Shown in pieces: positions 36,960 to 49,702 of a stretch of 64,000 nucleotides of DNA (positions are counted from its first letter, which is position 1; every line of letters begins with the position of its first letter). Source of the stretch: Clitopilus passeckerianus (lineage: Eukaryota > Basidiomycota > Agaricomycetes > Agaricales > Entolomataceae); contig CALYLX010000141.1 in assembly GCA_944990035.1 (NCBI GenBank), forward strand, positions 62,001 through 126,000, given 5' to 3'. The translations under genes were made by a program, and so were the position numbers. The notes beneath the pieces are model-generated. The model had not been told where the DNA came from. It worked only from the letters and a program-made list of their open reading frames with translations, and did not search any database.

Positions 36960-39900
36960 CTACTCCTCGAAGCCTCCAATGGATCGGATTGCAACGACTA
37001 GACGCCTATAATCCCTCAATAACTCTCCAACCTCAGATAATCTCAAATCTCCGGCAGAACATTCCACAAAACGCTGATTCGGTGGTGGTACACGAAGGAC
37101 CGGCGGGACGGGGATAACAGGAACAGCTGTGGGAGGAGGTGCAGGCGATTGGGGTCGCGATGAACTTGTAGGTGACTCTGGAGGTACAGAGGACCCTGCT
37201 TGTGGTTGCAGGGATGCGCGGCCTGCTGCCGCGGCAGAAGCCTGGAAAAGTGATGAATATCCGGAAGAATAGATATTTCCACTGAGGTCGTACCTTTAGG
37301 CCGGCGAGACTTGACATATGGGCCAACCTATCGCTCAGGCTCTTCCGCTCCCCAATGGACTTTGCCTTGGCCTTCGCACTTGCACTCATCATGCTCTCGA
37401 AGCTCTTGATACTTCTCGTATCCAGTGCTCCCTGATCTTCATTTCCTTCATCCTCTTCGCCTTCCTCTTCCTCATCAATGCTCTCACTAACGCTACTCTC
37501 ATCTTCGTCGTCATCATCCTCATCCTCATCTGTACTCTCCTCCGCTTCTTTCACCGAACCTCGGATTGACCTAACAGACCCCGGCCTCGAAACATTCATC
37601 ATCTGTTGGCCCTTCTCTTCTGCAACCGTCCCGCTTCTACTCCTCCCCGCGTTCCCACCTCCAATCGGCAGATTCGAGGCCATACTCCTGATGCTCTTGA
37701 TCGAGAACCCGCTCTCCCTCCTCAGCAGGCCAAAGCCCGGTTTCACGGAATTCCAAGGTGCTGATGATTGAGCCTCCTCCATTGGCGGTGTAAGCGGTGC
37801 TTGGTTGGCTGGGACCACTGGTAGCAGAGAGCGCAGCATTCCGACAGAGGTGTCCATGACGCCAGTGAGGACCTTGTTTGCTTGTTCGACTCTCTCCCGG
37901 AAGCTGTTGGGTAGCCCTTCAGGCAAAGATTCAGGTTCATCCGGAACCAAAGCGCTGCGGTTAAGTGGTATTGGTGTCAGATCGGCCGCACTAATAACAG
38001 AACTCTATTAGCCTCGAAACGGATAGGTAGATGAGAGAATAGATACGAACCTCATGACCTTATCACTATCGCTCAACCCAAGCGCAGCCAAATCCACGTT
38101 CTCCAAAAACTCGGCGACAGCCATGAGGTTGATCAAGCAATAGCTCTCCTCCCCACCTATAGACTGGTCCCGGAAACGTTGGGTAAATAGGAGATTCGAC
38201 ACCAGCCTGGGGGGGTTGGCTTTAACCACGGCAAAGATGATCATTGGGAGGAGCACGTCCCCGGATACGGGAGTCGAAACCGGCGAAGGGGACATTGTGA
38301 GGGTAGGTGATGCCAGCTTGTCTGAAGGCGAGGAATTCCCCTGCTGTTGCTCTTCGGGCTTGTCATGGACTGCGATCTCCGCCTCGTTCCCTTTAAGTTC
38401 TTGTTCCGGCTCAACAATTGTTGGTATCGTTGGCTTCACCGGACTCAGAGTTAGAGGGTCAATGCCAGGAGAGCTCTTGACCTCCTTTGCTGTGCTTTGA
38501 GCCGTACCGGGTGCCGTATCGGTAGTTGGGGATGGTGGTAGCAGGATTTTCAGACTTCCATCGGCTTCCTTCGGAGGTGCTTCCGCAAGGGCTTTCGATT
38601 TAGCAATAGCTGCTGCTTTTGCTTTCTGGGCTTTAGATTCCTCCTCCGTCATCAGACGAATTGGTGGGAGGCGCGAAAGGCCGTCTAGAAGGACTTGCGG
38701 TGAATTTTAAGGCATATAGTGAGCGCAATTTATCTTACCAACGACGATCTTGTGTGCTGCTACCAATATCGCAGCTTTGTCGGCTGGGTTATGGCAGGCA
38801 TCTATTTGAGAAAGCACTGATGAAGATAGAACGAATAAGCGATCGACCTCAAGCCGGGAAACCGAAATCCTCACTTTCGCCACATGCTTGAACCACAGCA
38901 TCAAGCTCTGGTCCAGCATCATCTGTGTGTATATCCAGATGTTCTAATCCTAGATCCAGCATATTGAGAGCAGCAACTCTACTTGAGAGTGCCTCGTCGT
39001 GTGATGAATCATCTGATGTAGGCTGGCGGTATAATCTGCACGAAATCGTTAGCATATAGCAACAATCCGAGGTGTTTCTGAAACAAACATGTCGTAGAAC
39101 AAAGAGCAAACCGTCCTCTCTACAACCTCCATAGCTTCCTTGATCTTTGATTCGCTGACGATCTTCTCCTGCACCCTCTTCTCGTCGTTCTCGTATCCGT
39201 AGGGGTCGTAATCCTCGCCCAGATGCTTCCCCTTTCCATTCCCGATCCCAAGGACCCGCATGTCCTGTTCCAACCCAAGATAGAAATCCTGCACATTCTC
39301 CGCCATCTTCTCAGGAGACTCTCCAAGCCAACCAATGCGATATCCACCATGGACTTGAGTTGGCGACGATTTGTCCTTCTCTCTGTCTTTTGTGAAGGGG
39401 TACCAGTCGGCGGTGAACTCGTTCACGCGCTCGACAACCCAAGAAGGGAGGCTGGTTTCTCCTGAAGTCAAGCTCTCTTTGACCTCTTTCTTGAGGGTCT
39501 TGTTCATCCCTTTCGCCACGTCCTTCCGAACGATTTTCTTGTTGATGGTGAAAGCAGCGACTTCAACAGTATGTTCTAAATGCGAGTCCAGGGATCGCAG
39601 GGACGCTGTTGGAGAGGACGGCACTGGGATAGGCGATGTCTTTGGCAAGGATGTATTGCTGCTGCTACCGCCGAACAGTGCAGCAAATGGATTTGCTATG
39701 CGCGATGATGTGCTCTGGTTGGATGCAGTACGGCCACCAGGCCTTGGGGGGAGAGGTGGCTTTGCGGAGTTGAGATGCGCACGTGGAGGTAATGGGAGCG
39801 CAGGTGCATAGGAGGGAACAGTGAAGGTGGGGTATGAAGCATTGGAGTTAGGTAGGTCTGGGAGAAGAGCAAGGGCTGTAGAACGGCTTGAGGCTAGGAG

Positions 39901-40666
39901 CAAGTCTTGGAATATCTTGGAATAGGGATGAAGTGTTGAACGGAAAGTAAGGATCTGACTGAGAGAATTGCTGTAAGTTCTAGGTTCAAGAAGCTGGAGC
40001 TCAAGAACTCACTCGCTCAACGTGCCCCGAAGCCCAGACAGAGTAACGATGGGAGTGTTATTCCGAGAAGGGCCATCGCAAAGAATAATATGGTCCTTGA
40101 CGAAGTCTGCAGTGAGCTTTTCTGAGCTTGATATGTGTTCTAATGGCAAAAGTAGTGTCGCCTGTAAAAGCTTGTTAGAATGCCAATGTCAGATTGAACG
40201 ACGAATAGCTCACCTTGCCAGTGGTCACAGCCGTCCAGATTTCCATCCAATCTGCATCGTTGTGGTCGTTCTCGTGGATCAGCTTCTCTAGTATTGCCCA
40301 TCCAACCGACGCAGTATCCAGCCCAACGTGCTGAGCAGCAGCTTTGAGCTGCAGTATTTGCAGTTTGCTAGCAGCATCTCCTTGGCCGGGTTGATGCTGG
40401 GGCGAGGGTGGATGTGCTGTGCTTGTTCCCGGAGTCACTGCTGTCGTTGATACACGCTGTCTTGGGGTATAAGGAACATATTTTGGACTTCCTCCTGGAA
40501 GATCATTGTTCTCGAAAAAGGCCGGCGAAGAAGGCCGACTCGATGTTGATGATAGGAGCGGGTGTGCACTGGAATCACCAGAGGTAACTCGCTGAGTCGG
40601 AAGGCGGGCTCCTGACGAGCGTCCTATAGAAGTTGCAGGGAAAAGGCTCTCTTTGCTGTTCGACAT
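36960..40666 (-). CDS. VPS9-domain Rab5-type guanine nucleotide exchange factor
   Basis: Large intact gene with about six exons. The low-complexity N terminus (MSNSKESLFPATSIGRS) leads to a helical segment LQILQLKAAAQHVGLDTASV and a Pro-rich stretch (RAHLNSAKPPLPPRPGGR). The helical bundle follows (KIKEAMEVVERTVCSLFYDM, SRVAALNMLDLGLEHLDI, NPADKAAILVAAHKIV). The VPS9 core then reads GDVLLPMIIFAVVKANPPRL, VSNLLFTQRFRD and EESYCLINLMAVAEFLENVD, with the expected Asp and Tyr of the Rab-binding face. The C-terminal third is disordered: a Ser/Arg-rich block, a long Asp/Glu run (37440-37545), a Pro-rich stretch, and a helical tail LSEVGELLREYRRLVVAIRS. VPS9 proteins activate Rab5/Vps21 on endosomes for vacuolar sorting. 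The tail after the last intron ends at 36960-36962. Confidence 0.9.
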
Positions 40667-40904
40667 CTGAGGGCCGTCGGAGGATGTCGAGTGTAACGTG
40701 AAAGGGTGTCGTGGTGATAAGCTCGATGCTAGAAGTAGGCCTTAGCTAGCCACCAGCTTCACTATTTTTACTGTAAGGTGCCGCTAGCCCCTTCCCTGGC
40801 GTCGTGTAGCAGCTCACGGCGGTCGTCGATGTCAAGAGCCAAGAATGTGGCAGCAGCGCGTGCATGATTGGTGTGATTGTGGCTAACGCGTCAGGCGCCT
40901 TGAC

Positions 40905-41913
40905 ATGCGACCATCACCACTAGCGTTCCGCTACGTTTTCAACGTCCAGGACATGAACATTTACGCCGAGGAACTCGAGGTTGAGAAAAGACCACGCGTC
41001 AATCATCCAGTATACAAGGGGACGAATGGGTTCTCTCCTGACCATAAGACTCCTCCGGCCGAAAACGAACGACCAAGCCAGGAAGTGCTGGACCAGCACA
41101 GAATGACCCAATTCATCTTGACACAGAAGGATAGGCCAATTCCAAGGTATTTTTCAAAACTTATATGGGAACTATACGTTGAACGGAAATTTCTATAGCT
41201 TGGAGGAAATGAAAGAGGCACTCAAACAACCGGAAACTATCGAATCTTTGAAGGAGCAAATTGATCTTGTAAAAAAGCAACATACTGAAGACCTGGAACG
41301 TCTCTATGCTCTCGAGGCCGAAGAATACCTCGATGAGGCCTATGACCGCTATCTTTCCAAAGACGATCTTCTTTACCTTTCAGAGGGCGAGAATAATGCT
41401 GAAATTAAGGCAAGCTACGAACACTTGGCGGTATGTTGTCAGTTGGAAGCGCAATTTCCGTGAATCTAAACTGTTCTACAGAGCCTATACGAAAACGGAC
41501 GCTACGAAACCTATGCCCTTGAGACCTGGGGGAACGACTATGAGCTTCTTCGCTACACACATCTCAGCACGCTTAGGTCGCTCAACAAACGTCTCGCTGA
41601 CCGTGAGGAGAGAGAGCGTAGAGAGGTGCCTACAAGTATTGAGGAATTCGAGAAGAAATCAGAAGACATTCAAAGACGGGTCGTCCTATACCTCACCAGC
41701 AGTGACAACATGCAACGAGACAGGCGTCTGACTGAATTCGGCTGGAGTTCGCTCCAGATCGAACCTCTATGGAGGATTTACAAGACCGACGTGAGTAATG
41801 AAGCGGATTTCAACCGATTGGTGAACCTGACCACTTCAAATTTTAGAGAAAATTCCAGGCGGATATTGTGGGTCGGAAACTTGCAATGGATACCTCCAGC
41901 GATCCTCGATTAA
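40905..41913 (+). CDS. Hypothetical coiled-coil protein
   Basis: Not recognised. Three exons join in frame: ...TQKDRPIP, intron with GTATTT donor and TATAG acceptor, SLEEMKEALKQPETIESLKE; then ...SYEHLA, intron, SLYENGRYETYALETWGNDY. The product is about 270 residues, strongly charged, with heptad-like helices (IDLVKKQHTEDLERLYALEA, LNKRLADREERERREV) and no signal peptide or membrane helix. It is divergent from the VPS9 gene across only about 240 bases. Consistent splice phases and codon character suggest a real gene. The start may instead be the ATG at 40952. Function unknown. Confidence 0.6.
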
Positions 41914-42415
41914 AGCGAAAAACATCCATCTGGCCTTCTGCATGAGAACTGGTGGATTCGTTTCACGCCATGGTATTTCGGGAGCAGATGGTGAGCTCCC
42001 ACTAATGTACATTAACGCATATACCTAATGGCACAGAATAGAACCCAAGATTCACAATTCTTATCGTTGCTGGTCTTCTGCTTGGTATTCTGAATGCCGT
42101 CCACAGATCCACAAGTCGGCAGGGTTTCGGCATATTTCCCAATAAGGCAAATCCTTCCCATCACCAAAACCCTTTTCGCCATCTTCCCCAGAATTGCGCA
42201 ACCTAGCGTGTCCTGACGCGACAACGCGATCTACGTCCCAATACAGTTATCTCGAGCAGACATGCTTGATAGCGCAGACTCTCGCGTCATTCTCTTCCTC
42301 AGAAACACCATTGACAGACTCTTGTTCCCCATCATGTGGCTTTATCAGCCCTAATGCCTGCCTCCCGGCGGCATGATATGGGATATATTAAGCCCTAGAA
42401 ATCAAAAACTACAAG
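41914..42415. other. Intergenic, no gene recognised
   Basis: 3' flank of the coiled-coil gene and promoter of the MFS transporter gene. No coding signal. Confidence 0.5.
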
Positions 42416-44885
42416 ATGGTACCCTTTTACTACGACCCAGGTCTGCAGACTCGCTGGTGGTCTGTTCCCGACATGGCTCATGAAGAACGCATTCCTTTAC
42501 TCGGCCAATCAAGCCGACAGGATTCGGAGGATAGGAACGACGTTAAGCACAAGGACGTAGACGTGCTTTCCGGTCCTATAGATGAACTGAGCGTATCCAA
42601 GGACCTAGTTGATGCCAACCCACCTCCTTTCAAACTCAAAGATTGGCTATTCCGTGGCAAAGTCCTCTCCAACCCGATTGACGACAGCTCGATCGCAACT
42701 CGTCGTTCGGTATATGACGATCCCCTGCTCGCGAAGCACTACTGGCCCAATGAGGACTACGAGAATTTACATCGATTTGACACGAAGGCGAGGTGGACCG
42801 TCAAGGAGGAGAGGGAGTTGGTCAGGTTGATCGATTGGAAGGTCATGTTTTGGGGTGATTATTCTTCCTCTCCCCGCTTTCGTCGAGGATCTAACTTTCT
42901 GGGCCTGTATAGCTGCTGTCAGCTTCTCGGCACTTAATCTCGATAGAGGAAACCTGTCTCAGGCGAATGCAGATGGGTTTCTGAAGGATTTGGGTATGAC
43001 AACAGATGGTTCGTATTTTCTTCCACAATGCTATATCGTGATCGTTAAGCTACCCCGCAATAGATTACAACCTGGGGAACACAATCTTCCGCCTAGCATT
43101 CCTCTTCGCTGAACTGCCTTCGCAACTGATCTCCAAACGAGTGGGTCTTCGTCAGAGCATGCCTTTCCTCTACAGTGACTGAGCAACTACTTCAGCTTGG
43201 CCCTGATCGTTGGATACCCATCCAGATGTGCCTGTGGTCGCTCGTCACCTCGGCCCAGTTTTGGTTGACCGGGAGGTCCTCGTTTTTGGTCGGCAGGGGT
43301 CTACTTGGGTGGGTTTACTTCGCTCAGTTAACCGCCTTTAGTTGCTGATATTCGCATTACCAGCTTGATTCAAGGAGGGTAAGACGCGCCCCACCGATGC
43401 AGTTGAATGACGCTGATGAGAGTATGACAGCTTCATACCGGATCTCATTCTCTACCTGTCCTGTAAGTGCTTTTCCGACTCTACCGAGGATGCGCGTGAA
43501 TGCTGACCAACGTCCCTTCCAGACTTCTATACCAAGAACGAGCTTCCATTCCGCCTTGCTCTATTCTGGATCTCCTCGAATTTTTGCACCATAATAGGGA
43601 GCTTCATTGCGTTCGGAGTGCTGCACATGAGAGGCGTAGCAGGCAAAGCTGGATGGAGGTGGCTATTCCTTGTCGAGTACGTTGTCTACCTATACCCATC
43701 TCCGGATTCAAAGCTCATGTCCATTCCTTGACAGGGGGCTAATTACACTCTCTATTGGTGTCGCCACTTTCTTTAAGATGCCACCCGGGCCTACAGAGAC
43801 CAAGACGTGGTTCCGACCAAAAGGGTGGTTTACGGACAGAGAGGAAGTCATTGCTGTGACGAGGGTGTTGAGAGATGATCCCACGAAAGGCGACATGCAT
43901 AACAGGGAAGGGCTGTCTCTGAAGCGACTATGGACTGCGGTTTTGGATTATGATTTGTGGCCGCTCTACATTGCGTGAGCGAGATATGTTCTTCCCGCTT
44001 CTCGATAAACCTAACGCATTCTATTCTGTTAGCGGGCTCATGTTTGGCATCCCTATATCCCCGCCATCAAGCTATCTCACACTCTCGCTCCGCAACTTTG
44101 GGTTCGATACCTTCCAAACGAATCTCCTCACCATCCCTTCGAGCCTTGCGTCTATCGTCACAATGTTTGGTGTTACTCTGCTGTCAGAAACCGTCAATGA
44201 CAGAGCAATCGTTTCTATGGCCGAGGATTTCTGGGCTTTGCCGTTCCTCATTGCCTTGTATAACCTCCCGGATAGGCCGAATCAATGGAGATATTATGGG
44301 ATAGCGACCGGCCTTCTCTCCTTCCCGTAAGTAGATCTTGGCTCCTAATAAAAGCTATGTGGCTGACCAGCTTATAGGTACGTTCATCCTATCCAGGTAG
44401 CGTGGTGCTCACGCAATGCTGGAGCTGTGGCTAGCCGAACGGTCAATGCCTCACTGTACAATATGTAAGCCCCCATTTCCCTTGACGCTTCTGCTTTTCT
44501 GACACCAAAGTTAGGTTTGTCCAACTTTCCTCTGTGATATCAGCCCAGATATATCGGGAGGATGATGCACCGAACTGTACGATTTCTTCTGCCCCGTTAA
44601 ACTCATTACTCAAACCCAATGTCCAACAGACCGTCGAGGCAACAAAGTCCTGATCACGATCTGCTGTTTCAATTTGTTCATTATGTATCCCAGCATCAAG
44701 GCATATTACCTCTTCCGGAACAAACAAAAGGCAAAGGTATGGGATGCTCTGGCTCCCGAGGTATGCCTGTTCATTCCTGTAACATATTCCAACCCTTCTA
44801 ACCGCGAAACTAGGAACGAGTGGCCTACCTTACTACGACGTCTGATGTTGGGAGTAAACGTCTGGACTTCCGGTTTGCTCACTAG
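42416..44885 (+). CDS. MFS transporter, ACS (Dal5/Tna1-like allantoate permease) family
   Basis: Twelve-helix transporter split by about ten introns. A cytosolic leader of about 140 residues ends with [20 protein letters not shown]. Helix 1 and its loop carry the family hallmark [13 protein letters not shown] motif ([19 protein letters not shown]). [55 protein letters not shown] and WRWLFLVEG follow. The second half has [40 protein letters not shown] and [17 protein letters not shown]. The tail, after the last intron, reads [20 protein letters not shown] and ends FAH, the characteristic ACS ending (stop 44883-44885). Such carriers import organic anions (allantoate, nicotinate, pantothenate, biotin precursors). 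The substrate cannot be read here. An alternative start is the ATG at 42474. Confidence 0.9.
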
Positions 44886-45416
44886 TGGGGCGGATCACAC
44901 CTTGCACGGCATAGGCCGTTTGTATATTCTATCGCAGCTCAGGATATACCCTCACCCAAGAATTGATAATATATTCCGCGTCTGTAATCCCATCCGAGGA
45001 CGTTCAACTCCCATGGAGATACGCCTCAATTTCAACCAGTCAGTCCTACGCACTTTCAGTGACCCCCCGCTGCACTACATCGCTTTCCCGTGTGCTTGCA
45101 TCCCACATACGTCTGATCCGTCTGGCAGGACGTTCATAATATGAGATTACTGCATAGCGGCAATACGTGAATTCAGCTTTTAGTGCCACTTAGTAATGAA
45201 ACACGAGCAGCTTCTCCGTCTTCTAATACAATCAGAAAGCCTATGGCTCTCTTGTGACCGCTATTCGACTGGTACTGTTCTGCAACACAAGTTCATCTCC
45301 TGCAAGTTTCGTCTGTCGGGTAGGATTCCGAACTCCGCCCAGCTTGTTCGTGGCTTCATCAGGCCTACAATCAATAGTTGTTTAATTGCCATTACATTCT
45401 CTACTTCAATATTTGA
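44886..45416. other. Intergenic, no gene recognised
   Basis: 3' flank of the MFS gene and upstream DNA of F-box-like copy A. Frames overlapping it are short and unsupported. Confidence 0.45.
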
Positions 45417-45591
45417 ATGCCAAAACGCACATCCCAATATTGGCTTAGTTTCTCCAAGTCGTCTGGATCCTTTGCGGAAGGGCCCATGTTTCCAGCATTT
45501 CCGTGATTCTCGAATGTGGAAGTGTCGCTCAATGGCCGGGTGGGGTCAGGATTGTCATCGTGGGCGAAGAGTCGCTGAAGCGTTCCGACCT
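45417..45591 (+). pseudogene. Frameshifted first exon of F-box-like paralogue A
   Basis: Aligns with exon 1 of paralogue B (50089-50270). ATG at 45417, then TSQYWLSFSKSSG matches SSEYWLSLSKSSG in the copy. Right after it, paralogue A lacks four bases relative to B (around 45466-45470), so the frame shifts. Downstream the homologous residues (RAHVSSISVILECGSVAQWP, GGVRIVIVGEESL) continue in another frame up to a conserved donor at 45592. In the ATG frame a TGA follows at 45502-45504. The exon therefore cannot add its N-terminal domain to the rest of the gene unless translation begins downstream. Confidence 0.65.
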
Positions 45592-45719
45592 GGTACAGTC
45601 GTTTTTTTGGCTTACTTTGCATCGCCCAGAGCTAACTTATTAGATGCAAGGAAATTGCAGACTGCCTCACTTGGCCGTCCAGCCTGACTTCATTCTCGTC
45701 ACCTGCACAACCGGATGCT

Positions 45720-47341
45720 ATGAGGTACCTTCCTGACTCAAGAGGTTTCCGGAAGTCTCGTCCGAAGAAAAGGACACCGTTTACTATTGTCCTGAATGCC
45801 CAAACGGCCGACGGAAGGTACTTGGAGCTATCACTTTATGCTGCCGACGTTGAGGACAGCGAAGATTACACTCCTCCACGACCGAAGCCCATACTTACTC
45901 TGTACGATCGCGTACATCAGCCAACGATACAAGATACGATTGGCAGAGTCCTCTGCTATCTCGAGTCTACGATTCCCATTATCAGCCATGCTAACGAATT
46001 CCGTCGTGTACCACTGGGAATTTGCAGGACACCCACGGGAGTTCATAGGGCTGGGCGACATGAAATCAGGATCTTCCCCATCCCATGCGATCGTCGAAAA
46101 GCAAAGGATCTTCCCCTCAGTATCATCACATTAATCGCCCAATTGGTTATTTGGGACCCACTGCAGCCCTCGGAAGGATGGCTCAAGCAGCTGCTTCGAC
46201 TTGGCCTTGTCTGCCGCGCCTGGAGGCCTAGTTTAGACCTGTTCTTCTCTGAACATACAAGATTCGTAGCAGGACATGACGACAGACCATTCTGTACTAA
46301 ACAAGCAAGCATTACTGCGGTTTCTGGTTCTCTCAAACTTCGCCCCGAGAGAGCCTCCCTCATGAGATACTTTTCTTTCAAAAACTATTCTGACTACATC
46401 CAATGGCATACTCCCGACTTCGTTCACGGAAGCAAAAGGCTTGAAGCCCTCGAATCGGCCAATCATATTTTATCCGTTGTAACATCCTTAACGGATATTG
46501 ACCTACACCATGTCCCACCCTCCTTATACGACAACTATCTCCTCCTCCTGTCAAAAATGCGCTCCATCAGAGACTGCAGAGAGGCACCTCTTGCAACACC
46601 TCCTGACTCCTCAAGGGCGGTGGCAATCGATGATATCTTGATCCTACTCGCGCAGTGGCCGAACCTATTGACCTTGGACCTAATGGCTGGCGGGTAAGTC
46701 ACAACAGCTTCTTTTATATTTGGATTCTTATCGTATGTTGAAGCCGCGAACCCGGAGAATCTAAAGTATTTGGAGATGATCCCAGCGTCAACATGCATCG
46801 CGTTGCTTGCAACCTGGACCGTCTCTCACTTACGCGCCTGGGACTGTCCGGCCGACAATTCCTACAATTCTTCAATAGCATCCAAACCCCCTGTCTGACT
46901 CGCTTGTCTCTCATTGCTGCCACTGGTCTAACAAACAATGACCTACTTCTCGCACTTTCCAGAGTTCAGCACTCACTCCAAAACCTAAAAATAGTGCAGT
47001 CTCAATTCCCAAAGGTTAACCCGACGGAGGACGAGTATGCGCTCGACAGGCTCATGCCTGGCTTCTCGTCTCTTACAGAGCTCTTTATTCGGGAGTCGGA
47101 CTGCTTAAGCTGGAGATCCATCGCGTACAAGCCGCCTCATATGATTGGACGGCCTTTGAGCAAAATATTTGTTTATAGTCCCCAGCCTGTTGTCGTGGCA
47201 GGGATCATAGAGTCTTTAGAAAGCACCGGGTGGAAGACAATTCAAATAGCAACCCGAGAAGGCATGGATGGAGAGATTTTTGAGTGTACTAGAAAGGTTG
47301 CTGGTCGGCGAGGGATTTCCTTTGTGTGGTATGGTATTTAA
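45720..47341 (+). CDS. F-box-like protein with degenerate LRRs, paralogue A (N-terminally shortened)
   Basis: From the in-frame ATG at 45720 the frame is intact: MRYLPDSRGFRKSRPKKRTP, LTLYDRVHQPTIQD, LCYLESTIPIISHANEFRR. The F-box-like helices are LPLSIITLIAQLVIWDP..QLLRLGLVCRAWRPSLDLFF, and LRPERASLMRYFS follows. After an intron at about 46694 come LRR-like lines LDRLSLTRLGLSGRQFLQFF, LTRLSLIAATGLTNNDLLLA and LTELFIRESDCLSW, ending GISFVWYGI. It is very similar to paralogue B and more distant from paralogue C. The first exon present in B and C is frameshifted here, so this copy probably begins at 45720 or is on the way to becoming a pseudogene. A role as a SCF substrate receptor is inferred only. 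Confidence 0.72.
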
Positions 47342-47519
47342 CAGAATGAGTCGGCACCGTAAAATGATTTTGGGAAGTAGAACACATGTCTTTTGTCACT
47401 TATATCACACTTGGGATTAGCACTGGCAGACCGTTCCCCAAGCACCTTGATTCCGAGTTCAAATTTCAAAATCTGTATGGTTTAATTGGCCGCGCGAAAA
47501 CACCTGATACTTATGACTA

Positions 47520-47762
47520 ATCACGATTGCCTTCTTGTCTGCCATTGCATACGCCTCCAGATATTCTATAAACCCGACTTAGAGTCAATATCATTCGTTT
47601 TGGCCTCGTTATCATTCGGCGACACGCAAGGTAGGATACAGTCTTGTGTACCTCGTGTAAAATGTCACTATCATTATCACTGCGACTTCGAACTCTGCTC
47701 CGGTGGCGTTGAATCTTGAAGCTTGAGCCTTGACTCATACCGTCATCAGATCGCTGTACATT
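47520..47762 (+). repeat. Duplicated non-coding segment, copy 1
   Basis: Resembles 49808-50052. Shared landmarks in the same order include cacgattgcc/cacaatggcc, tacgcctccag, attctataaac/attctacaaac, the string cgaactctgctc, ggtggcgttgaa and gct(a/g)tacattg. Copy 2 lies directly upstream of F-box-like paralogue B. Copy 1 lies between paralogue A and kelch copy 2. Probably a duplicated upstream region without its gene. Confidence 0.7.
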
Positions 47763-48087
47763 GTCAACGAAACGTTGCGGTATCACTGCGCACCATTTTC
47801 TTCCATACAGTATCACCGATTCTATCTTGGGCCTTGTCTCTACTTTGCAGGATTGAATTAAAGCAGTAAAGTCCGTTGTAGATTGTTACTTAGGCTACCA
47901 AGACCCACAGCTTCAATTATGCAAGCCTCGACGAGCTACCGAGCCTCAGGCTCGCGATATTTTGCCTTGTTTGCGGCTGACCGGACGACGCGTCGGAATC
48001 TTGTGTTGAAACTTAAGCTACTAAGCTTGAAGCTTGAAGTCGCGCCAACATCACAGATACGCTCGCTGAAGATCGGCACGAGTAATC
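47763..48087. other. Intergenic upstream of kelch copy 2
   Basis: 325 bases, no gene seen. Presumed former promoter of the kelch pseudogene. Confidence 0.4.
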
Positions 48088-49702
48088 ATGAGCACTAGCT
48101 CCCGAAGCACATCTTCGAAGCGCCACAAAATTAGCTCTGCTGGAGCTCAAGCAACTAGTAACGCCGCTCGGGGGGTTGCACTCACTTCTACTGCATGTCA
48201 AGCATGGAAGTACAAGGTGATGCAAGGTGAACTCCCGCCAGCAAATTACTGGCCGCATTCTGTGATCGACGACTTCGAAAACAAGATGTATCTGTTTGGT
48301 GGACGCCGTACGAAAGGAGACTATACAGAACCTGATTTACACTGCCTGGACATGAATCAGGGCATGAAATGGACAAACTTGACGGTGGGTCACACCAGCA
48401 CCCCATCTTCCAGCCCTACCCTTGCTAACCCCCCAAGTTTTTGCAGTCGAAGTTAACCCACATCAAGCCCTTTTCCGGAAACGTGGAAAATTGCAAGCTC
48501 CCTGCACTTTTCGATCCAGCCATGGTGTTCGCCAGACTCCCTGGCATGGGCCGACCTTTCATTTTTTTTATTTGGTGGATACGATGAGGACATGGGCAGC
48601 GTTACGTCACGTCTGGTCGCAGTAGACTTGGATAACCTACTCTGATTTTACGTCCCGGTTGAAGGCAAGGCCGGTCCACCCCGCTGTGATAGTTGCATGG
48701 TCTTTGTTAGAGACCGATTATTCGTCTTCGGTGGCCGTTCGGAACTCAGAACAAAAACACGTCCTCTTGCATCCTACAGTGTTCTAAAATTCGATGAAGC
48801 AGGGGAAACCTGGCGGTGGGAAGTCGCAGAATGTGCGTTCCCGCCACATATGCCTAAAATGGGATATGATATACAAGGAGTTTCGCTCTGGGCTGGAGTC
48901 AAGATTCTTCTTATGCCTGGGAGAAGGAGGGCGAATAAAGTAAGTCTCCACACCCTTGGTGCCCTTTTACGCCGCTGAAGCAATCTATTAGTGGATCAAC
49001 ATATCAAACAAAAATATAGTTCTTTTTCATACTGAACATCGAGAATTCTCAGTTGAATCGCATACAAAACTATCCAGTCCCTTCCCCCGAAACACGATTG
49101 ATATGTACAGGATATTTCCCGTACATGATAAAGTGCCGCACCAAAATGCGGCGTCGACCAGTACAGCTCTCCCTGGCTCCGGGAGCAAGAGGAAACATGC
49201 CACCGCGAATCTGAATACGGAAGATATTGATGAGACGCCCTACGTCCTCATCTGCTGTTGGCTCGGCAATGCACATACAAGAAACGTTCCCAGGAAAGGC
49301 GAGGAGGGAGAATACATCCTTCAAATATGGAAATATTTTATCCCTCCCATCGAGAAGATCAAACTCATCCGAACAATTCGGCCACCAAAGGCATGTAGGA
49401 AGATCGAAATCAATCCCATTGGAGCGTTCCTGAGCTATGGAACGTCATGCAACGAGTTTTATATCCTGGATATTGGCGCCATACCCCAAGGAGGGAGTTT
49501 AGACATCCCAGGAGGGGGAATCAGCGAGGGTCGCGCTATTGAAGCATCTCTTGGCGCAGGCAGCTCAAATGTATTAGCCTCGGATGATGAGGTGGGAAAC
49601 GACACGGGCTTTGGTGAAGAAACTGACAATACGTACTACGAATGGAGGCAGAGTTCGAGGACGTATACTTGGGATGTATGTAAAGAGATCCCGCTCCAGT
49701 AA
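48088..49702 (+). pseudogene. Kelch-repeat protein, decayed copy 2
   Basis: Begins MSTSSRSTSSKRHKISSAGA at 48088. Blades: NKMYLFGGRRTKGD, then FGGYDEDMGSVTSRLVAVDL, then DRLFVFGGRSELRTKTRPLA, followed by a C-terminal domain (PYVLICCWLGNAHTRNVPRK) and a stop after CKEIPLQ at 49702. Intron positions match copy 1. The frame is broken in exon 2. At the eight-T run 48562-48569 plus A the phase changes by one base, so the FGGYDEDMG blade lies in a different frame from the sequence before it. TGA at 48643-48645 then replaces the expected tryptophan before FYVPVEG. Outside these points the frame is open, so decay looks recent. Copy 1 has different lesions. Confidence 0.8.

Noticed and set aside
37318..37771. 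Plus-strand Ser/Leu-rich frames
   Set aside because: They are antisense to the acidic low-complexity region of the VPS9 gene, where Asp/Glu codons read as Ser/Leu/Ile on the other strand.
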